DNA from: Myxococcus llanfairpwllgwyngyllgogerychwyrndrobwllllantysiliogogogochensis
GTDB taxonomy: Bacteria > Myxococcota > Myxococcia > Myxococcales > Myxococcaceae
Length of the DNA stretch: 64,000 nucleotides
Direction of reading: 5' to 3'
Assembly: GCF_006636215.1 (NCBI RefSeq)
Contig: NZ_VIFM01000028.1
Span: 1-64,000, forward strand
The position numbers and the translations under genes were made by a program. How positions within the stretch are numbered: position 1 is the stretch's first letter; every line of letters starts with the position of its first letter. The notes under the pieces were generated by a model. That model saw only the letters and a program-made list of their open reading frames with translations. It ran no database searches and was not told the DNA's origin. Below, in pieces: positions 42,666-53,906 of this stretch.

Positions 42666-43631
42666 TCAGGCCTGTCGGCGAAACGCGCCCGGTGTCATGC
42701 CCACCCAGCGTCGGAACGCCTTGCCGAAGGAGCTCTCCGTCTCGTAGCCCACGGCACGAGCCACCTCCGCCATCGCGACGTCCCGGCCGCGCATCAGCAC
42801 CATGGCCCGGTGCATGCGCCACCGGCCGATGTACGCCAGCGGCGCTTCACCCACGAGCGACTTGAAGCGCTCCGCGAACACCGAGCGCGACATGCCAGCG
42901 AGCCGGGCGAGCCCCTCCAGCGTCCACGGGGCCTCGGGATTCTCGTGGACGCGCTGGAGCACCGCGCCGATGCGCGGGTCGACGAGCGCTCGCAGCCAGC
43001 CGCCCTCCCCAGAGGACGACTCCAGGTGCGCGCGCAGGGCCTGCACGAAGAGGACATCCGCGAGTCGGCTCACCACCGTCTCATGTCCAGGCTGCCTGGC
43101 CTCGATTTCGGAGGCCACGAAGCGCAGCGTCGACTCCAGCCATCTCGGGGACTTGGGGTCATCCGCCCGGACGTGGAGCAGCGTCGGCAGGTGCCTTACC
43201 AACGGGCTGAGTGTCTCGCCCTCGAAGGTGAAGGAGCCCACCACCAGCGTCACCGCCTCGCCACCTCCGCCGTAGTGCAACAGGCCTCCGCAGCGAATGG
43301 GCGTTCGCGTCGCATAGACCTCCGCGATGGGCAGCACGCGCGTGCCACGGCGGTCCTTCAAGGTGAACTTCACGTTGGCGGGGACGAAGACGAAGTCTCC
43401 GCCCGCGAGTGACAGCTCCCGCTCGTCCGTGGACAGCAGGCAGCTGCCGCGCATCACCGCGTAGAAGAGCGGGAGCGGAGAGCCGTCGATGCGCATGCCC
43501 CACGGAGCCGTCAGCTCGTAGCGCGCGTGCACACGGCTGCGCAGGTGCACGCCCTGGAGCACGTCCGCGAGGACATCGAGCCCGGGCTTTTCGCCGGACG
43601 GTTGGACGAGAGAAACGGACTTCTGGCGCAT
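42666..43631 (-). CDS. AraC family regulator
   Basis: A 321-aa regulator. The N-terminal cupin-type domain (about 25-200) has the C-rich CGGLLHYGGGGEAVTLV pattern of the AraC 'cupin_6' group. The two C-terminal HTH motifs (about 220-318) are LEGLARLAGMSRSVFAERFK and VAMAEVARAVGYETESSFGKAFRRWVGMTPGAFR, the AraC signature. SD AAAGGACGAAC precedes the ATG at 43631, chosen over the GTG at 43667. A TATAGT -10-like element lies at 43651-43656 on the minus strand inside GGACTATAGGTCC. Divergent from the quinone reductase gene and probably its regulator. Confidence 0.88.
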   Translation of the reverse strand: MRQKSVSLVQPSGEKPGLDVLADVLQGVHLRSRVHARYELTAPWGMRIDGSPLPLFYAVMRGSCLLSTDERELSLAGGDFVFVPANVKFTLKDRRGTRVLPIAEVYATRTPIRCGGLLHYGGGGEAVTLVVGSFTFEGETLSPLVRHLPTLLHVRADDPKSPRWLESTLRFVASEIEARQPGHETVVSRLADVLFVQALRAHLESSSGEGGWLRALVDPRIGAVLQRVHENPEAPWTLEGLARLAGMSRSVFAERFKSLVGEAPLAYIGRWRMHRAMVLMRGRDVAMAEVARAVGYETESSFGKAFRRWVGMTPGAFRRQA

Positions 43632-43729
43632 GTTCGTCCTTTCACCCAGGACTATAGGTCCACTCACGCGGCGGGCGGGGAAGCGCGAGCCTCCCTACCC
43701 CACGGCCCGCCGTCCAGGAGACAGACCTC

Positions 43730-44713
43730 ATGAGAGCCATTCGCCTGCACAAGTTCGGAGGACCCGAGGAGTTGCGCCTCGACGACGTGCCCACCCCCAC
43801 CCCCGGAGAGGGCGAGGTGCGCATCCGCGTGCACGCCGCGGGACTCAACTTCACCGACATGGGCCAGCGGGAGGGCCGCATGCCCGGCACGCCGCCGCTG
43901 CCCTTCGTCCCGGGCCTGGAGGCCGCTGGAGTCGTGGATGCCGTGGGACCTGGCGTCCAGGGCCTCACGAAAGGAACGCGCGTCGTCGCGGTCCTCCCCA
44001 ATCAAGGCGCCTTCGCGGGATACGCCATCGCGCCGACGGCGACCGTGCTCGCCCTTCCCGACGCGGTCTCCTTCGAACAGGCGGTCTGCCTGCCCGCGCA
44101 GGCCCCCACCGCGCTGCTCGGACTGAGGGAGGGTGCGCGACTGCGTGAGGGCGAGTCCGTCTACATCCCGTCGGCCGCGGGAGGAGTGGGGACGTTCCTC
44201 GTGCAGTTCGCGAAGCGGATGGGAGCGGCACGCATCATCGGTGGCGTGAGCCAGGACGCCAAGCGGGACGTCGTCCTGCGCCTGGGCGCGGATGCCGTCG
44301 TGGACACGTCCCAGCCGGACTGGCCCGCCCGGGTCCGCGAGGCCACGGGTGGACTCGGCGCGGACATCGTCTTCGTGGCGGGCGGCGGAGAGCTTCCCGG
44401 CAGGAGCCTTCAGGCCCTCGCCTTCCGGGGACGGCTGGTGCTGTTCGGCGCGGAGAGCATGTTCGACACGCAGTGGAGCCGGGAGCAGATGACCGGAATG
44501 CTGGCCCAGAACCAGGCCATCATCGGCTTCGCCACCTTCACCCTGCCCTTCGAACTGAGGCAGGCGGCGCTCCGTGAAGCGCTCTCGCTCGTCGAGCGAG
44601 GTCAGCTCCAGGCGGTCATCGGACAGACCTTCCCGCTCGAAGCAGTCGCCCAGGCACATCGGGCGATGGCGGAGCGGAGCACCACCGGCAAGGTCGTCAT
44701 CCGCATCGACTGA
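43730..44713 (+). CDS. NADPH:quinone oxidoreductase (zinc-less ADH family)
   Basis: A 327-aa cytoplasmic medium-chain dehydrogenase. The GroES-like N-terminus has HAAGLNFTDMGQREG, a quinone-reductase variant of the catalytic region lacking zinc ligands. The Rossmann domain has the NADPH motif SAAGGVGTFLVQFAKRMGAARIIG (about 145-168). The C-terminus GQTFPLEAVAQAHRAMAERSTTGKVVI is typical. It reduces quinones or alpha,beta-unsaturated carbonyls, often as detoxification. It is divergent from the AraC gene, 98 bp apart. Two Met codons are close (43730 is used). Confidence 0.9.
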   Translation: MRAIRLHKFGGPEELRLDDVPTPTPGEGEVRIRVHAAGLNFTDMGQREGRMPGTPPLPFVPGLEAAGVVDAVGPGVQGLTKGTRVVAVLPNQGAFAGYAIAPTATVLALPDAVSFEQAVCLPAQAPTALLGLREGARLREGESVYIPSAAGGVGTFLVQFAKRMGAARIIGGVSQDAKRDVVLRLGADAVVDTSQPDWPARVREATGGLGADIVFVAGGGELPGRSLQALAFRGRLVLFGAESMFDTQWSREQMTGMLAQNQAIIGFATFTLPFELRQAALREALSLVERGQLQAVIGQTFPLEAVAQAHRAMAERSTTGKVVIRID

Positions 44714-44842
44714 GCGTCCAGGCCCGCACCAGGGCCCGACTCAATACGGTATCACAGAAACTAGAACATCGCGGCTGCCAGTGTACCTCGCACTCACTCC
44801 TGGATTAAACAGGATTTGTATTCCTGTCTGGGAGGTCTCACC

Positions 44843-47134
44843 TTGAACAAGAAGTTCATCATGTGGGGGAGCTGTGTCGGCGCCCTGGTGCTGTCGGCTT
44901 GCGGCGAAGCACCGGGTGCGGCCGAGGTGTCCTCGAGGGCCTCGGCGCTGGACGATGGGCTCGTCAATGTCACCTTGAACAAGCCCACGACGGCGTCCCA
45001 TACCCAGTTGGACCCTCAGCATTTCCTTCCACAGTACGCGGTGGATGGAAACATCACGTCGGACGACTCGCGGTGGTGCACGGGTGAGTACATCTACGCG
45101 CCGCGATATCTCGACATCGACCTGCAGGGGACGTTCGACCTGCACCGCGCGGAGGTCTACACGGGCTACCAGAGCACGAAGCCCATCGCGAACTTCGACC
45201 TGCTCTACCATGACGGGACGTCCTGGCAGCCCATCCCTGGCGCGGCCAGGACGGGCAACACCAGCGTGGCGGTCTCCACGACGTTCACCCAGGTGGTGCG
45301 CGGTCAGAAGGTCCGCTTCCTCTGCAACGAGCCCGGCACCTCGAACTGCCGCGTGAAGGAGGTCTGGGTCTTCGGTGCGCCCGCCACCCCTGGCGCCAAT
45401 CAAGCGCCCGTGGCCAACGCGGGCGCGGACCGGAGCCTGGTGCTTCCCACGTCCAGCCTCACGCTCACCGGAACCGGTACGGATGCGGATGGCACCATCG
45501 CTTCCTACGCGTGGACCCAGGTCAGCGGCACCACCGCGACCCTGAGCGGCGCGAGCACCGCCACGCTGGCCATCAGTGGGCTTTCGGCGGGGGCCTTCAT
45601 CTTCCGCCTCACCGTCACCGACGACGACGGAGCAACCCACTCCGACGACGTGACCGTAACCGTCACCAATGCCCCACCGAACCAGGCGCCCGTGGCCAAC
45701 GCGGGTACGGACCGCACCGTGGTGCTGCCCAACGCGGGCATCACCCTCACGGGCTCGGGCACGGACTCGGATGGCAACATCGTGTCCTATTCGTGGACCC
45801 AGGTGAGCGGCCCCACGGCCTCACTGAGTGGCGCGAACACCCCGTCACTCTCCGTCAGCGGGCTCGCCGTCGGCACGCTGGTCTTCCGCCTCACCGTCAC
45901 CGATGACGATGGCGCGACTCACGCGGACAACGCGACGGTGACCGTCACGAACGCCAGCACCCTCACCAACGTGGCGCGACTCAAGCCGGCTGTCGCCATG
46001 CACACCAGCGGCTCGAACGTCGCGGCGCGCGCCACCGATGACAACCTCTCCACCCGCTGGGAGTCCGTCTACGCCAACAAGCCAGGCACCTATCTCGACG
46101 TCGACCTCCAGGGTGCCTACGAAATCCACAGCGCGGAGGTGCATCTGTCCTTCTCCACGGACTCCTCCGCCGCGATGACGAACTTCGACCTCCAGGCATG
46201 GGACGGTGGCTGCTGGAAGACCATTCCCGGCTCCTCCGTGCGGAACAATCCGGGGGCCACCACCCTCAAGAACGTGACCTTCACCGCACCCGTCATCGCC
46301 AGCAAGGTTCGCCTGCTCTGCCTGGACAGCGATGGGGACGAAAACGAGCCCTGCCTCGTGCGGGAACTGAAGGTCATGGGCAAGCCCGCCACCACGTCTA
46401 CGGGCCCCCTCGCCTGCACCGCCGGAGAGCAGATCGCCGTGCGCGACTCGCGCTACTCGTACGCGCTGTTCCTCCCCTCTGGCTACAACGCGGACCGGAA
46501 CGCTCGCTGGCCCCTCATCATTTCGCTCCCTGGGACCGGCGGCGTGATGCTCACGAATGACCACCTGTCGGTGTCCAGCAACGCGGAGGGCCTCGCCTGG
46601 AATCTGAACTCCAGCACCTATCGCGCGAGCTTCGGCGCCATCGCCGTGTCCCTCCACTACTGGAAGGCCGGCCGCAGTGGGGATGCCTACTTCACCGTGA
46701 GCACCGTCATGGCGATGCTCGAGGACCTGAAGCGGGACTACCTGGTGGACACGGACCGCGTGTACTTCACCGGCTTCAGCGGCGGCGCCAACGTCCTCTA
46801 CGACTCCGCCGGCCTTCCCGTCTACATGTCGAAGGTCGCCGCCTTCGTCCCCATCGCCGTCACGAGCACGCCCACGAACGTCGCCAACATCTGCAACCTG
46901 CGCACCCTGCCCACCTGGCCCTTCCATGGGGGCTCGGACTCCCAGGGTGGAGCGGACAAGTCGACGGGCCTGAAGACGATGCTGGAGACGCAGTGCGGAG
47001 GCACCACCAGCGCGATGCTCAGCCCCACCGTCTATCCCGGCGTGGGCCACTCGAACACGCTGTGGCAGAACGCCTACGCGACGCCCGCCCTCTGGACCTG
47101 GCTCTTCCAGCAGCGCATCAGCAACCGGCAGTAA
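44843..47134 (+). CDS. Secreted discoidin/PKD/esterase protein
   Basis: A 763-aa exported protein. I start it at TTG 44843 because GGAGG lies 7 bp upstream. Lipobox LSAC at about 15-18 makes it a lipoprotein. Domains in order: discoidin-like (about 35-180, PRYLDIDLQGTFDLHRAEVY), PKD 1 (about 185-278), PKD 2 (about 280-375, both ending FRLTVTDDDGATH), a second discoidin-like domain (about 378-515), then an alpha/beta hydrolase (about 520-760). The hydrolase has LIISLPGTGG (oxyanion), GFSGGAN (nucleophile Ser) and GVGHS (His), resembling feruloyl esterase or PHB depolymerase. It probably attacks an extracellular polymer or ester while bound to carbohydrate. Confidence 0.82.
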   Translation: MNKKFIMWGSCVGALVLSACGEAPGAAEVSSRASALDDGLVNVTLNKPTTASHTQLDPQHFLPQYAVDGNITSDDSRWCTGEYIYAPRYLDIDLQGTFDLHRAEVYTGYQSTKPIANFDLLYHDGTSWQPIPGAARTGNTSVAVSTTFTQVVRGQKVRFLCNEPGTSNCRVKEVWVFGAPATPGANQAPVANAGADRSLVLPTSSLTLTGTGTDADGTIASYAWTQVSGTTATLSGASTATLAISGLSAGAFIFRLTVTDDDGATHSDDVTVTVTNAPPNQAPVANAGTDRTVVLPNAGITLTGSGTDSDGNIVSYSWTQVSGPTASLSGANTPSLSVSGLAVGTLVFRLTVTDDDGATHADNATVTVTNASTLTNVARLKPAVAMHTSGSNVAARATDDNLSTRWESVYANKPGTYLDVDLQGAYEIHSAEVHLSFSTDSSAAMTNFDLQAWDGGCWKTIPGSSVRNNPGATTLKNVTFTAPVIASKVRLLCLDSDGDENEPCLVRELKVMGKPATTSTGPLACTAGEQIAVRDSRYSYALFLPSGYNADRNARWPLIISLPGTGGVMLTNDHLSVSSNAEGLAWNLNSSTYRASFGAIAVSLHYWKAGRSGDAYFTVSTVMAMLEDLKRDYLVDTDRVYFTGFSGGANVLYDSAGLPVYMSKVAAFVPIAVTSTPTNVANICNLRTLPTWPFHGGSDSQGGADKSTGLKTMLETQCGGTTSAMLSPTVYPGVGHSNTLWQNAYATPALWTWLFQQRISNRQ

Positions 47135-47159
47135 CCGCTTCCGCCGGGTGGCGCCGCCC

Positions 47160-49568
<2,409 letters not shown>

Positions 49569-49831
49569 CTCCAAGAGATGCCGTCCGCGAAGCGCGCGTG
49601 CGCTGGCTCGAATCAGCCCGATGATGATGACCGTCCCCCCGGTAGACCCGTCCGCCGACCCGACGGGTTCACAAAGTGGAGTGCATGGTAGCGGGCCAGG
49701 CCCGGTATTGCACCTTCCCCCCGTCGCGCAGGGCAGGCAAGCGTCCAGGAGCCGATAGGTCGGAAGCTCCGGCGGATGCAATCGCTTTGGCGGGGGTGCG
49801 TAGGGAAGAACAAGGAGGAGGTACCTAGACG

Positions 49832-50053
49832 ATGTCGCGACCCGGAATCGCAGCCCTGCTGTCCTTTCTGATCCCCGGTGTGGGGCAGATCTACAACGGC
49901 GACATTCTGCGCGGTGTCTTCTGGCTCATCGTCACCCCGGGCTTCTGGATTGGCACCGGAGGGTGCCTGGGCTGGGTGTGCCACATCATTTCCGCCGCCA
50001 CCGCGCACAACCGGGCGGAGGACAAAGAGAAATACCGCGTGACCATCGTCTAG
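49832..50053 (+). CDS. Small TM2-like membrane protein
   Basis: A 73-aa two-pass membrane protein resembling the TM2 group. FLIPGVGQIYNGDILRGVFWLIV (about 11-33) is typical of TM2 proteins, which have a conserved Gly/Gln turn between two helices. A second hydrophobic segment lies at about 30-60, and the tail is charged. A strong SD (AGGAGG) precedes the ATG. It is divergent from the kinase. The gap 49569-49831 contains GC-rich repeats but no feature I can support apart from the kinase's upstream open frame. Function of this family is unknown. Confidence 0.75.
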   Translation: MSRPGIAALLSFLIPGVGQIYNGDILRGVFWLIVTPGFWIGTGGCLGWVCHIISAATAHNRAEDKEKYRVTIV

Positions 50054-50117
50054 CGACGAGGCTCGCGGGGCGCGGGGCGGCTCACAGGGGTGGTCGGCCC
50101 GCGCTTTTTTCTTCCGC

Positions 50118-51230
50118 TCAGCGAGAGAACAGCAGGATGAACGTGGGTATCGCGGCGACCAGCACCCCCGCGATGAGCGCGAGCACCTGCTGCACGAAGA
50201 ACACGTCCTCCAGCGTCTCCACCAGCGCGCCCTCCAGCCGGTCCACGGCGAGCGTCTCCAGCCCTCGCACCGCCGTCGCGGTGTCGGGTGCGGTGAGCAC
50301 CGTGCGCAGGGCGACGGCGCCCAGGACACGGTAGGACTGCTCCATGAGGAAGCGCTCCAGGCGCTCCGTGCGGGAGGGCGGCCCGGTGCGCTCCTCGGGA
50401 AGCTCGCGCAGTTGCTCGGCCACGGAGTGCTCGATGGCTTGGATCAGCTCCTTGCGACCGAGCGGCCCCGTGCTTCGCAAACGCCGGGCGACATGGAGCG
50501 CCGCGGGCTTGAGCACCGCGTAGGCGTACCCCATCCACCCTCGCTCCTGTGCCTCCTGGGCGAGCCGCGAGCCGACCCCGTTGAGCATCAGGGCGTACCC
50601 GCCCGCCAGGGCCAGCGCGAATGGCGTGAGCCCCAGGCTGAGGGCTTCCAGCCAGCCAGGTGTCGGCGGCATGCCGAGCCAGCGCGGCGCCAGGACGAAG
50701 GTCCCCGCCAGGGCGAGCCCGAAGGCGCCGAAGAGGAAGAAGCCCTTCACCGCGCCCCACAGGCCCGAGCCCAGCAACGCGGGCACCACGCCCACGAGCA
50801 TCCGCAATCCCGCGCGCGCCACGTCCTTCATGACGCGGCGCTGGTTCGTGGGAGGGGCCTCGGTCATCGCGTCCGGCTCGGACGACGTCGACACCGCCAT
50901 GACGCGGCGCTGGTTCGTGGGAGGGGCCTCGGTCATTGGGTCCGGCTCGGACGACGTCGACACCGCCATGACGCGGCGCTGGTTCGTGGGAGGGGCCTCG
51001 GTCATTGGGTCCGGCTCGGACGACGTCGACACCGCGTCCAGCGGCTCGGCCGTGGTGCTCACCGCCAGCATCGAATCACTGGACGGAAGCGCCGTGTCGA
51101 GCTGTCCGAAGGGACTCCGCTCCATCGACACCGCATTCACGGCGGCCTCTTCCGCGCCTGGCACTCCCGACGGTGCGGACTGCATCGTCGGAGCCTGAGA
51201 GCCCGTGTTCGTTTTCGCGGACACGCTCAC
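50118..51230 (-). CDS. Membrane protein with three tandem 23-aa repeats
   Basis: A 370-aa protein. The N-terminal third is acidic, Ser/Thr/Pro-rich and contains three near-identical 23-residue repeats (AVSTSSEPDPMTEAPPTNQR then RVM). The C-terminal part (about 155-370) has hydrophobic segments near 160-200, 215-250 and at the end (about 340-368), separated by amphipathic helices. I recognise no family. The start is a GTG at 51230 overlapping the TGA of the next upstream gene as GTGA, a typical coupled start, so both genes form an operon. The repeats probably form a flexible stalk. Confidence 0.65.
   Translation of the reverse strand: MSVSAKTNTGSQAPTMQSAPSGVPGAEEAAVNAVSMERSPFGQLDTALPSSDSMLAVSTTAEPLDAVSTSSEPDPMTEAPPTNQRRVMAVSTSSEPDPMTEAPPTNQRRVMAVSTSSEPDAMTEAPPTNQRRVMKDVARAGLRMLVGVVPALLGSGLWGAVKGFFLFGAFGLALAGTFVLAPRWLGMPPTPGWLEALSLGLTPFALALAGGYALMLNGVGSRLAQEAQERGWMGYAYAVLKPAALHVARRLRSTGPLGRKELIQAIEHSVAEQLRELPEERTGPPSRTERLERFLMEQSYRVLGAVALRTVLTAPDTATAVRGLETLAVDRLEGALVETLEDVFFVQQVLALIAGVLVAAIPTFILLFSR
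50830..51035 (-). repeat. Three 69-bp tandem repeats
   Basis: Units start at 50830, 50899 and 50968, each 69 bp and therefore 23 codons. Units 2 and 3 are identical. Unit 1 differs by a few bases (CATCGCG instead of CATTGGG), changing Pro to Ala. The low divergence suggests recent duplication, and copy number could change without breaking the frame. Confidence 0.9.
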
Positions 51231-51646
51231 GCCACACGCTCTCTCGGCGACGTGTCCGCGCTCAGCTCCGCCAGGGCCCACCGGTCCACGTCCTCCGGCG
51301 ACGGAGCCGGTGGCAGTGGCACCTTCACGTCCCGCCGCCTGCGCCACCACAGCAGGAGCGCCGCGCCTCCCAGGAGAACCGCGCCCAGCATGAGCCGGGG
51401 CAACAGCCACGCCATCGTCCCGGGCCGCGGGGACTCACGCTCCGCCCACCAGGCATTCCAGCTCCCCGAGGCCGCGAGCACGGCGGGAAACAGGGCTGCT
51501 GTCACCAGCTCCTTCTGCCCGGGGCCCGGAACGAGCGCCATCAGCCCGAGCCACACCGCGGCGATCCACAGCAGCATCCGGCCGAGGCGGAACTTCGACA
51601 AACTCAGCAGGACATTCGCACCGGGCGGAGGGCCCTGGGTGTTCAA
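51227..51646 (-). CDS. Small two- or three-pass membrane protein
   Basis: A 139-aa protein if it starts at TTG 51646, which has GAGG about 9 bp upstream. The open frame runs further up to 51748, but the extra residues are Arg/Pro-rich and unlikely. Hydrophobic segments are at about 15-40 (MLLWIAAVWLGLMALVPG) and 70-105 (LLPRLMLGAVLLGGAALLLWW), plus a weaker one between. The tail is charged. No family recognised. Its stop overlaps the GTG of the repeat-containing membrane protein. Confidence 0.55.
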   Translation of the reverse strand: MNTQGPPPGANVLLSLSKFRLGRMLLWIAAVWLGLMALVPGPGQKELVTAALFPAVLAASGSWNAWWAERESPRPGTMAWLLPRLMLGAVLLGGAALLLWWRRRRDVKVPLPPAPSPEDVDRWALAELSADTSPRERVA

Positions 51647-51790
51647 GTGATGCACCTCACGGCCCCATCGTAAGGGCCGGGGGCGAGGGGTGAAAGCCAC
51701 GGCCCGTGCACACGGCTCGGGGCCCGGGACGCACCGATTCCGACGCACTCTTCCGTCCAGCCGTCGACGCAGGGCTAGAACCCAGGCGCC

Positions 51791-52399
51791 TCAGCACGAC
51801 GTGACGGCGACGCGCTCCCATGCGGGCGGATAGCGCGTCACCAGGCCCAGCTCATCCGTCTCCAGTTCGGCGACGAAGCTGCCGCCCCGGCTCTCGTACC
51901 GGAAGCGCGTGGGCGACAGCCGCGTGTAGCGCTGCGGCAGCGGCAACAGCGCCAGGTCCGGCATGCGCACCCATGCGGCTGTCACGTCGCTCGACTGCCC
52001 CACTTCCAACGACAGCCGACGGATGGGCAACGTGTTCGTCGAGGGCGTGAAACCCAGGTCCACGTCCGTGCAGCCCCTGTACTGGGGGACCTCCTCGTCG
52101 CCGCGCCACCAGCGTCGCTGCTCGTCCGCACGGAGAACGAGCGACTGTGACGTGCCGCCCCGGCGCAGCAGGATGCGCGCCTCCCGGGTCAGCCATCGTG
52201 AGTCGCACGCGACGGAGTACTCCGCGAGGAAGGGCGCCGCCTCCTCCGCGACCACCACGGAGCCCACCAGCTCCCAGCCGCCGTCGAGCTCACGCAGCTC
52301 GCAGTACTCGCTCCCGGGCTGGTCCTGGCGCGTCCATTGCCACGCGCGGAGACACCGCCGCTTCGAGTCCGGGTTCGCATCGCCCAGGGAAGAGGTCAT
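51791..52399 (-). CDS. Putative glycolipid-binding domain protein (DUF1089)
   Basis: A 202-aa soluble protein that matches the pattern of the Pseudomonas PA1994-like family. SVACDSRWLTREARILL, GCTDVDLGFTPSTNTLPIRRLSLEVG, AAWVRMPDLALLPLPQRYTRL and RYESRGGSFVAELETDELGLVTRYPPAW correspond in order to the family's conserved blocks, including the TNTLP strand. The fold is a pseudo-symmetric beta-barrel and glycolipid binding was only suggested for it. No signal peptide. Monocistronic, with the neighbour gene 160 bp away. Confidence 0.75.
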   Translation of the reverse strand: MTSSLGDANPDSKRRCLRAWQWTRQDQPGSEYCELRELDGGWELVGSVVVAEEAAPFLAEYSVACDSRWLTREARILLRRGGTSQSLVLRADEQRRWWRGDEEVPQYRGCTDVDLGFTPSTNTLPIRRLSLEVGQSSDVTAAWVRMPDLALLPLPQRYTRLSPTRFRYESRGGSFVAELETDELGLVTRYPPAWERVAVTSC

Positions 52400-52559
52400 G
52401 AGGAGAGCTCGAGGAAGAAGAGCGTCGGCGCCTCGCCGAAGTCGAGAGGACCCTAGGCATCGACGGCCGGGTCGTCTTGCTCATTCTTGCTCTCATTGTT
52501 CGCGAGCACACCCCGCCCGTGCTGGCCGTGTCCCCGCCGCCCGAGACACGCGGCCCCGC

Positions 52560-53219
52560 TCAGACGCTCGCCGAGCGAAGCGCCGTCAGCAGCTCCTGGG
52601 CCGTCGTGGCCACCGCGCGCGCACCGTGCGCATGCAGCTCCTCCGCGTCCCGGAAGCCCCACGTCACGCCCACGCCGTACATGCCCGCCGCGCGCGCCGT
52701 GTCCATGTCCACGGCCGTGTCGCCCACGAAGCCGCACACGCCAGGGGCCAGCTCCAGCTCCGCCGCCATCCCCAGCACCGCCGTCGGGTCCGGCTTGCGA
52801 GGCACGCCCGGCCGCTCGCCGTACACCCGCGCGAAGGCAACACCCGGCAACAGCCGCTCCACCAGCCGCTTCACGAAGCTGTCCGACTTGTTGCTCAGCA
52901 CGCCCATCACCACGCCCTCTTCCGCGAGCGTCGCCAGCAGCGCGGGGATGCCGGGGTAGGACGCCGTCCTATCGAAGAGGTGCTCGTCGTAGTACGCGCG
53001 ATACGTCTCCAGCACCGGCGCGGCCAGGTCCTCGCGGCCCGCGGGCACCGCCCTGCGCGCCAGCTCCCTGACTCCCTCACCGACGAAGCGGCGATAGGCG
53101 GACTCTGGATGCGTGGGCAGGCCGTGGTGCGCCAGCGCGTGGTTCATCGCGTCGGCGATGTCCCCCAGCGAATCCACCAAGGTCCCATCGAGGTCGAAGA
53201 AGACGGCACGAAGCTGCAT
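52560..53219 (-). CDS. gph: HAD-family phosphatase, phosphoglycolate phosphatase-like
   Basis: A 219-aa cytoplasmic haloacid dehalogenase-type phosphatase. Motif 1 FFDLDGTLVDS has the nucleophile Asp10 with Asp12, motif 2 is SNKSDSF, motif 3 is the Lys before DPT (PRKPDPTAV) and motif 4 is FVGDTAVDMDTARAAG. The helical cap (about 17-80) is the Gph/PGP type, acting on 2-phosphoglycolate. Similar caps occur in related phosphatases, so the substrate is inferred. It lies downstream of the terminator of the motor operon. Confidence 0.88.
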   Translation of the reverse strand: MQLRAVFFDLDGTLVDSLGDIADAMNHALAHHGLPTHPESAYRRFVGEGVRELARRAVPAGREDLAAPVLETYRAYYDEHLFDRTASYPGIPALLATLAEEGVVMGVLSNKSDSFVKRLVERLLPGVAFARVYGERPGVPRKPDPTAVLGMAAELELAPGVCGFVGDTAVDMDTARAAGMYGVGVTWGFRDAEELHAHGARAVATTAQELLTALRSASV

Positions 53220-53234
53220 GAGATGAGGTCTCCG

Positions 53235-53274
53235 GAAAAAACAAAAACGCCCCGGCCGAAAGGGCCAGGGCGTT
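53235..53274 (-). terminator. Intrinsic terminator of the motor operon
   Basis: Read on the minus strand, AACGCCC-t-GGCC and GGCC-g-GGGCGTT form an 11-pair stem with one mismatch, followed by TTTTTGTTTTTT. This is the only textbook intrinsic terminator I found in the window. It sits 30 bp after the stop at 53304 and 16 bp before gph. Confidence 0.85.
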
Positions 53275-53303
53275 CAGGGCTTCGAGGCCCGTTCAGCAAC
53301 CGC

Positions 53304-53882
53304 TCAGGGCGTGACGGCCGCGGTGGTGGCGTCGTCCGGTCCGGCGACGGTCATCACCGCGAAGTTGATGTTGTTGTAGCCGGCCGTGGCGCAGCTGAAC
53401 ATCACCCGCTTGATGATGGCGTACTCCACATCCTTGTGCGCCTGGATGTTGATGTCGCCCTTGAACGTGTTGGCGTCGTCGTTCGCCATCGCGTGCAGGT
53501 CCTCGAACTGCTTCTTCATGTCCCGCAGCTTCTCTTCCAGCGCGGGGATGTTGAGGTACTCGTCCTTGGAGAAGTCCTCCACGCGACCGACGATGGTGCC
53601 GGACACGCTCACCTGCTCGCCGGACACCATGACGACCGGGTGCATCTCCACTTCCTGGACGTGGACCGCCTCGGGAAGCTGGATGTCCTTGGTCATCATC
53701 AGCACCTCACCCGTCGCGGAGAAGTTCGCGATGAGGAAGAGCACGATGATGACGAACATGTCGACCAACGGGGTGATGAGCAGGTCGGCGTAGCCGTTGC
53801 GCTTCCCGTGGACGCCGTGCCCGAACACCTTGGAGTGCTGGAGGCGCTTGCCAAACCGCTTGCCTGGAACCTTGATGGCCAT
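53304..53882 (-). CDS. aglS: TolR/ExbD-like protein, putative AglS
   Basis: A 192-aa inner-membrane protein. A cytoplasmic N-terminus with many basic residues leads to one membrane segment (about 35-58) with the key proton-site Asp41 in ITPLVDMFVIIVLFLI, then a periplasmic ExbD-type domain (about 65-185). It is the third gene of a TolQ-TolR-TolR operon. In Myxococcus xanthus this gene order encodes AglR-AglQ-AglS, which powers gliding motility with the proton gradient. The gene name rests on operon layout and the organism type. Confidence 0.68.
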   Translation of the reverse strand: MAIKVPGKRFGKRLQHSKVFGHGVHGKRNGYADLLITPLVDMFVIIVLFLIANFSATGEVLMMTKDIQLPEAVHVQEVEMHPVVMVSGEQVSVSGTIVGRVEDFSKDEYLNIPALEEKLRDMKKQFEDLHAMANDDANTFKGDINIQAHKDVEYAIIKRVMFSCATAGYNNINFAVMTVAGPDDATTAAVTP

Positions 53883-53906
53883 GACTGAGAGTGGCTCCGT
53901 GCTCGG

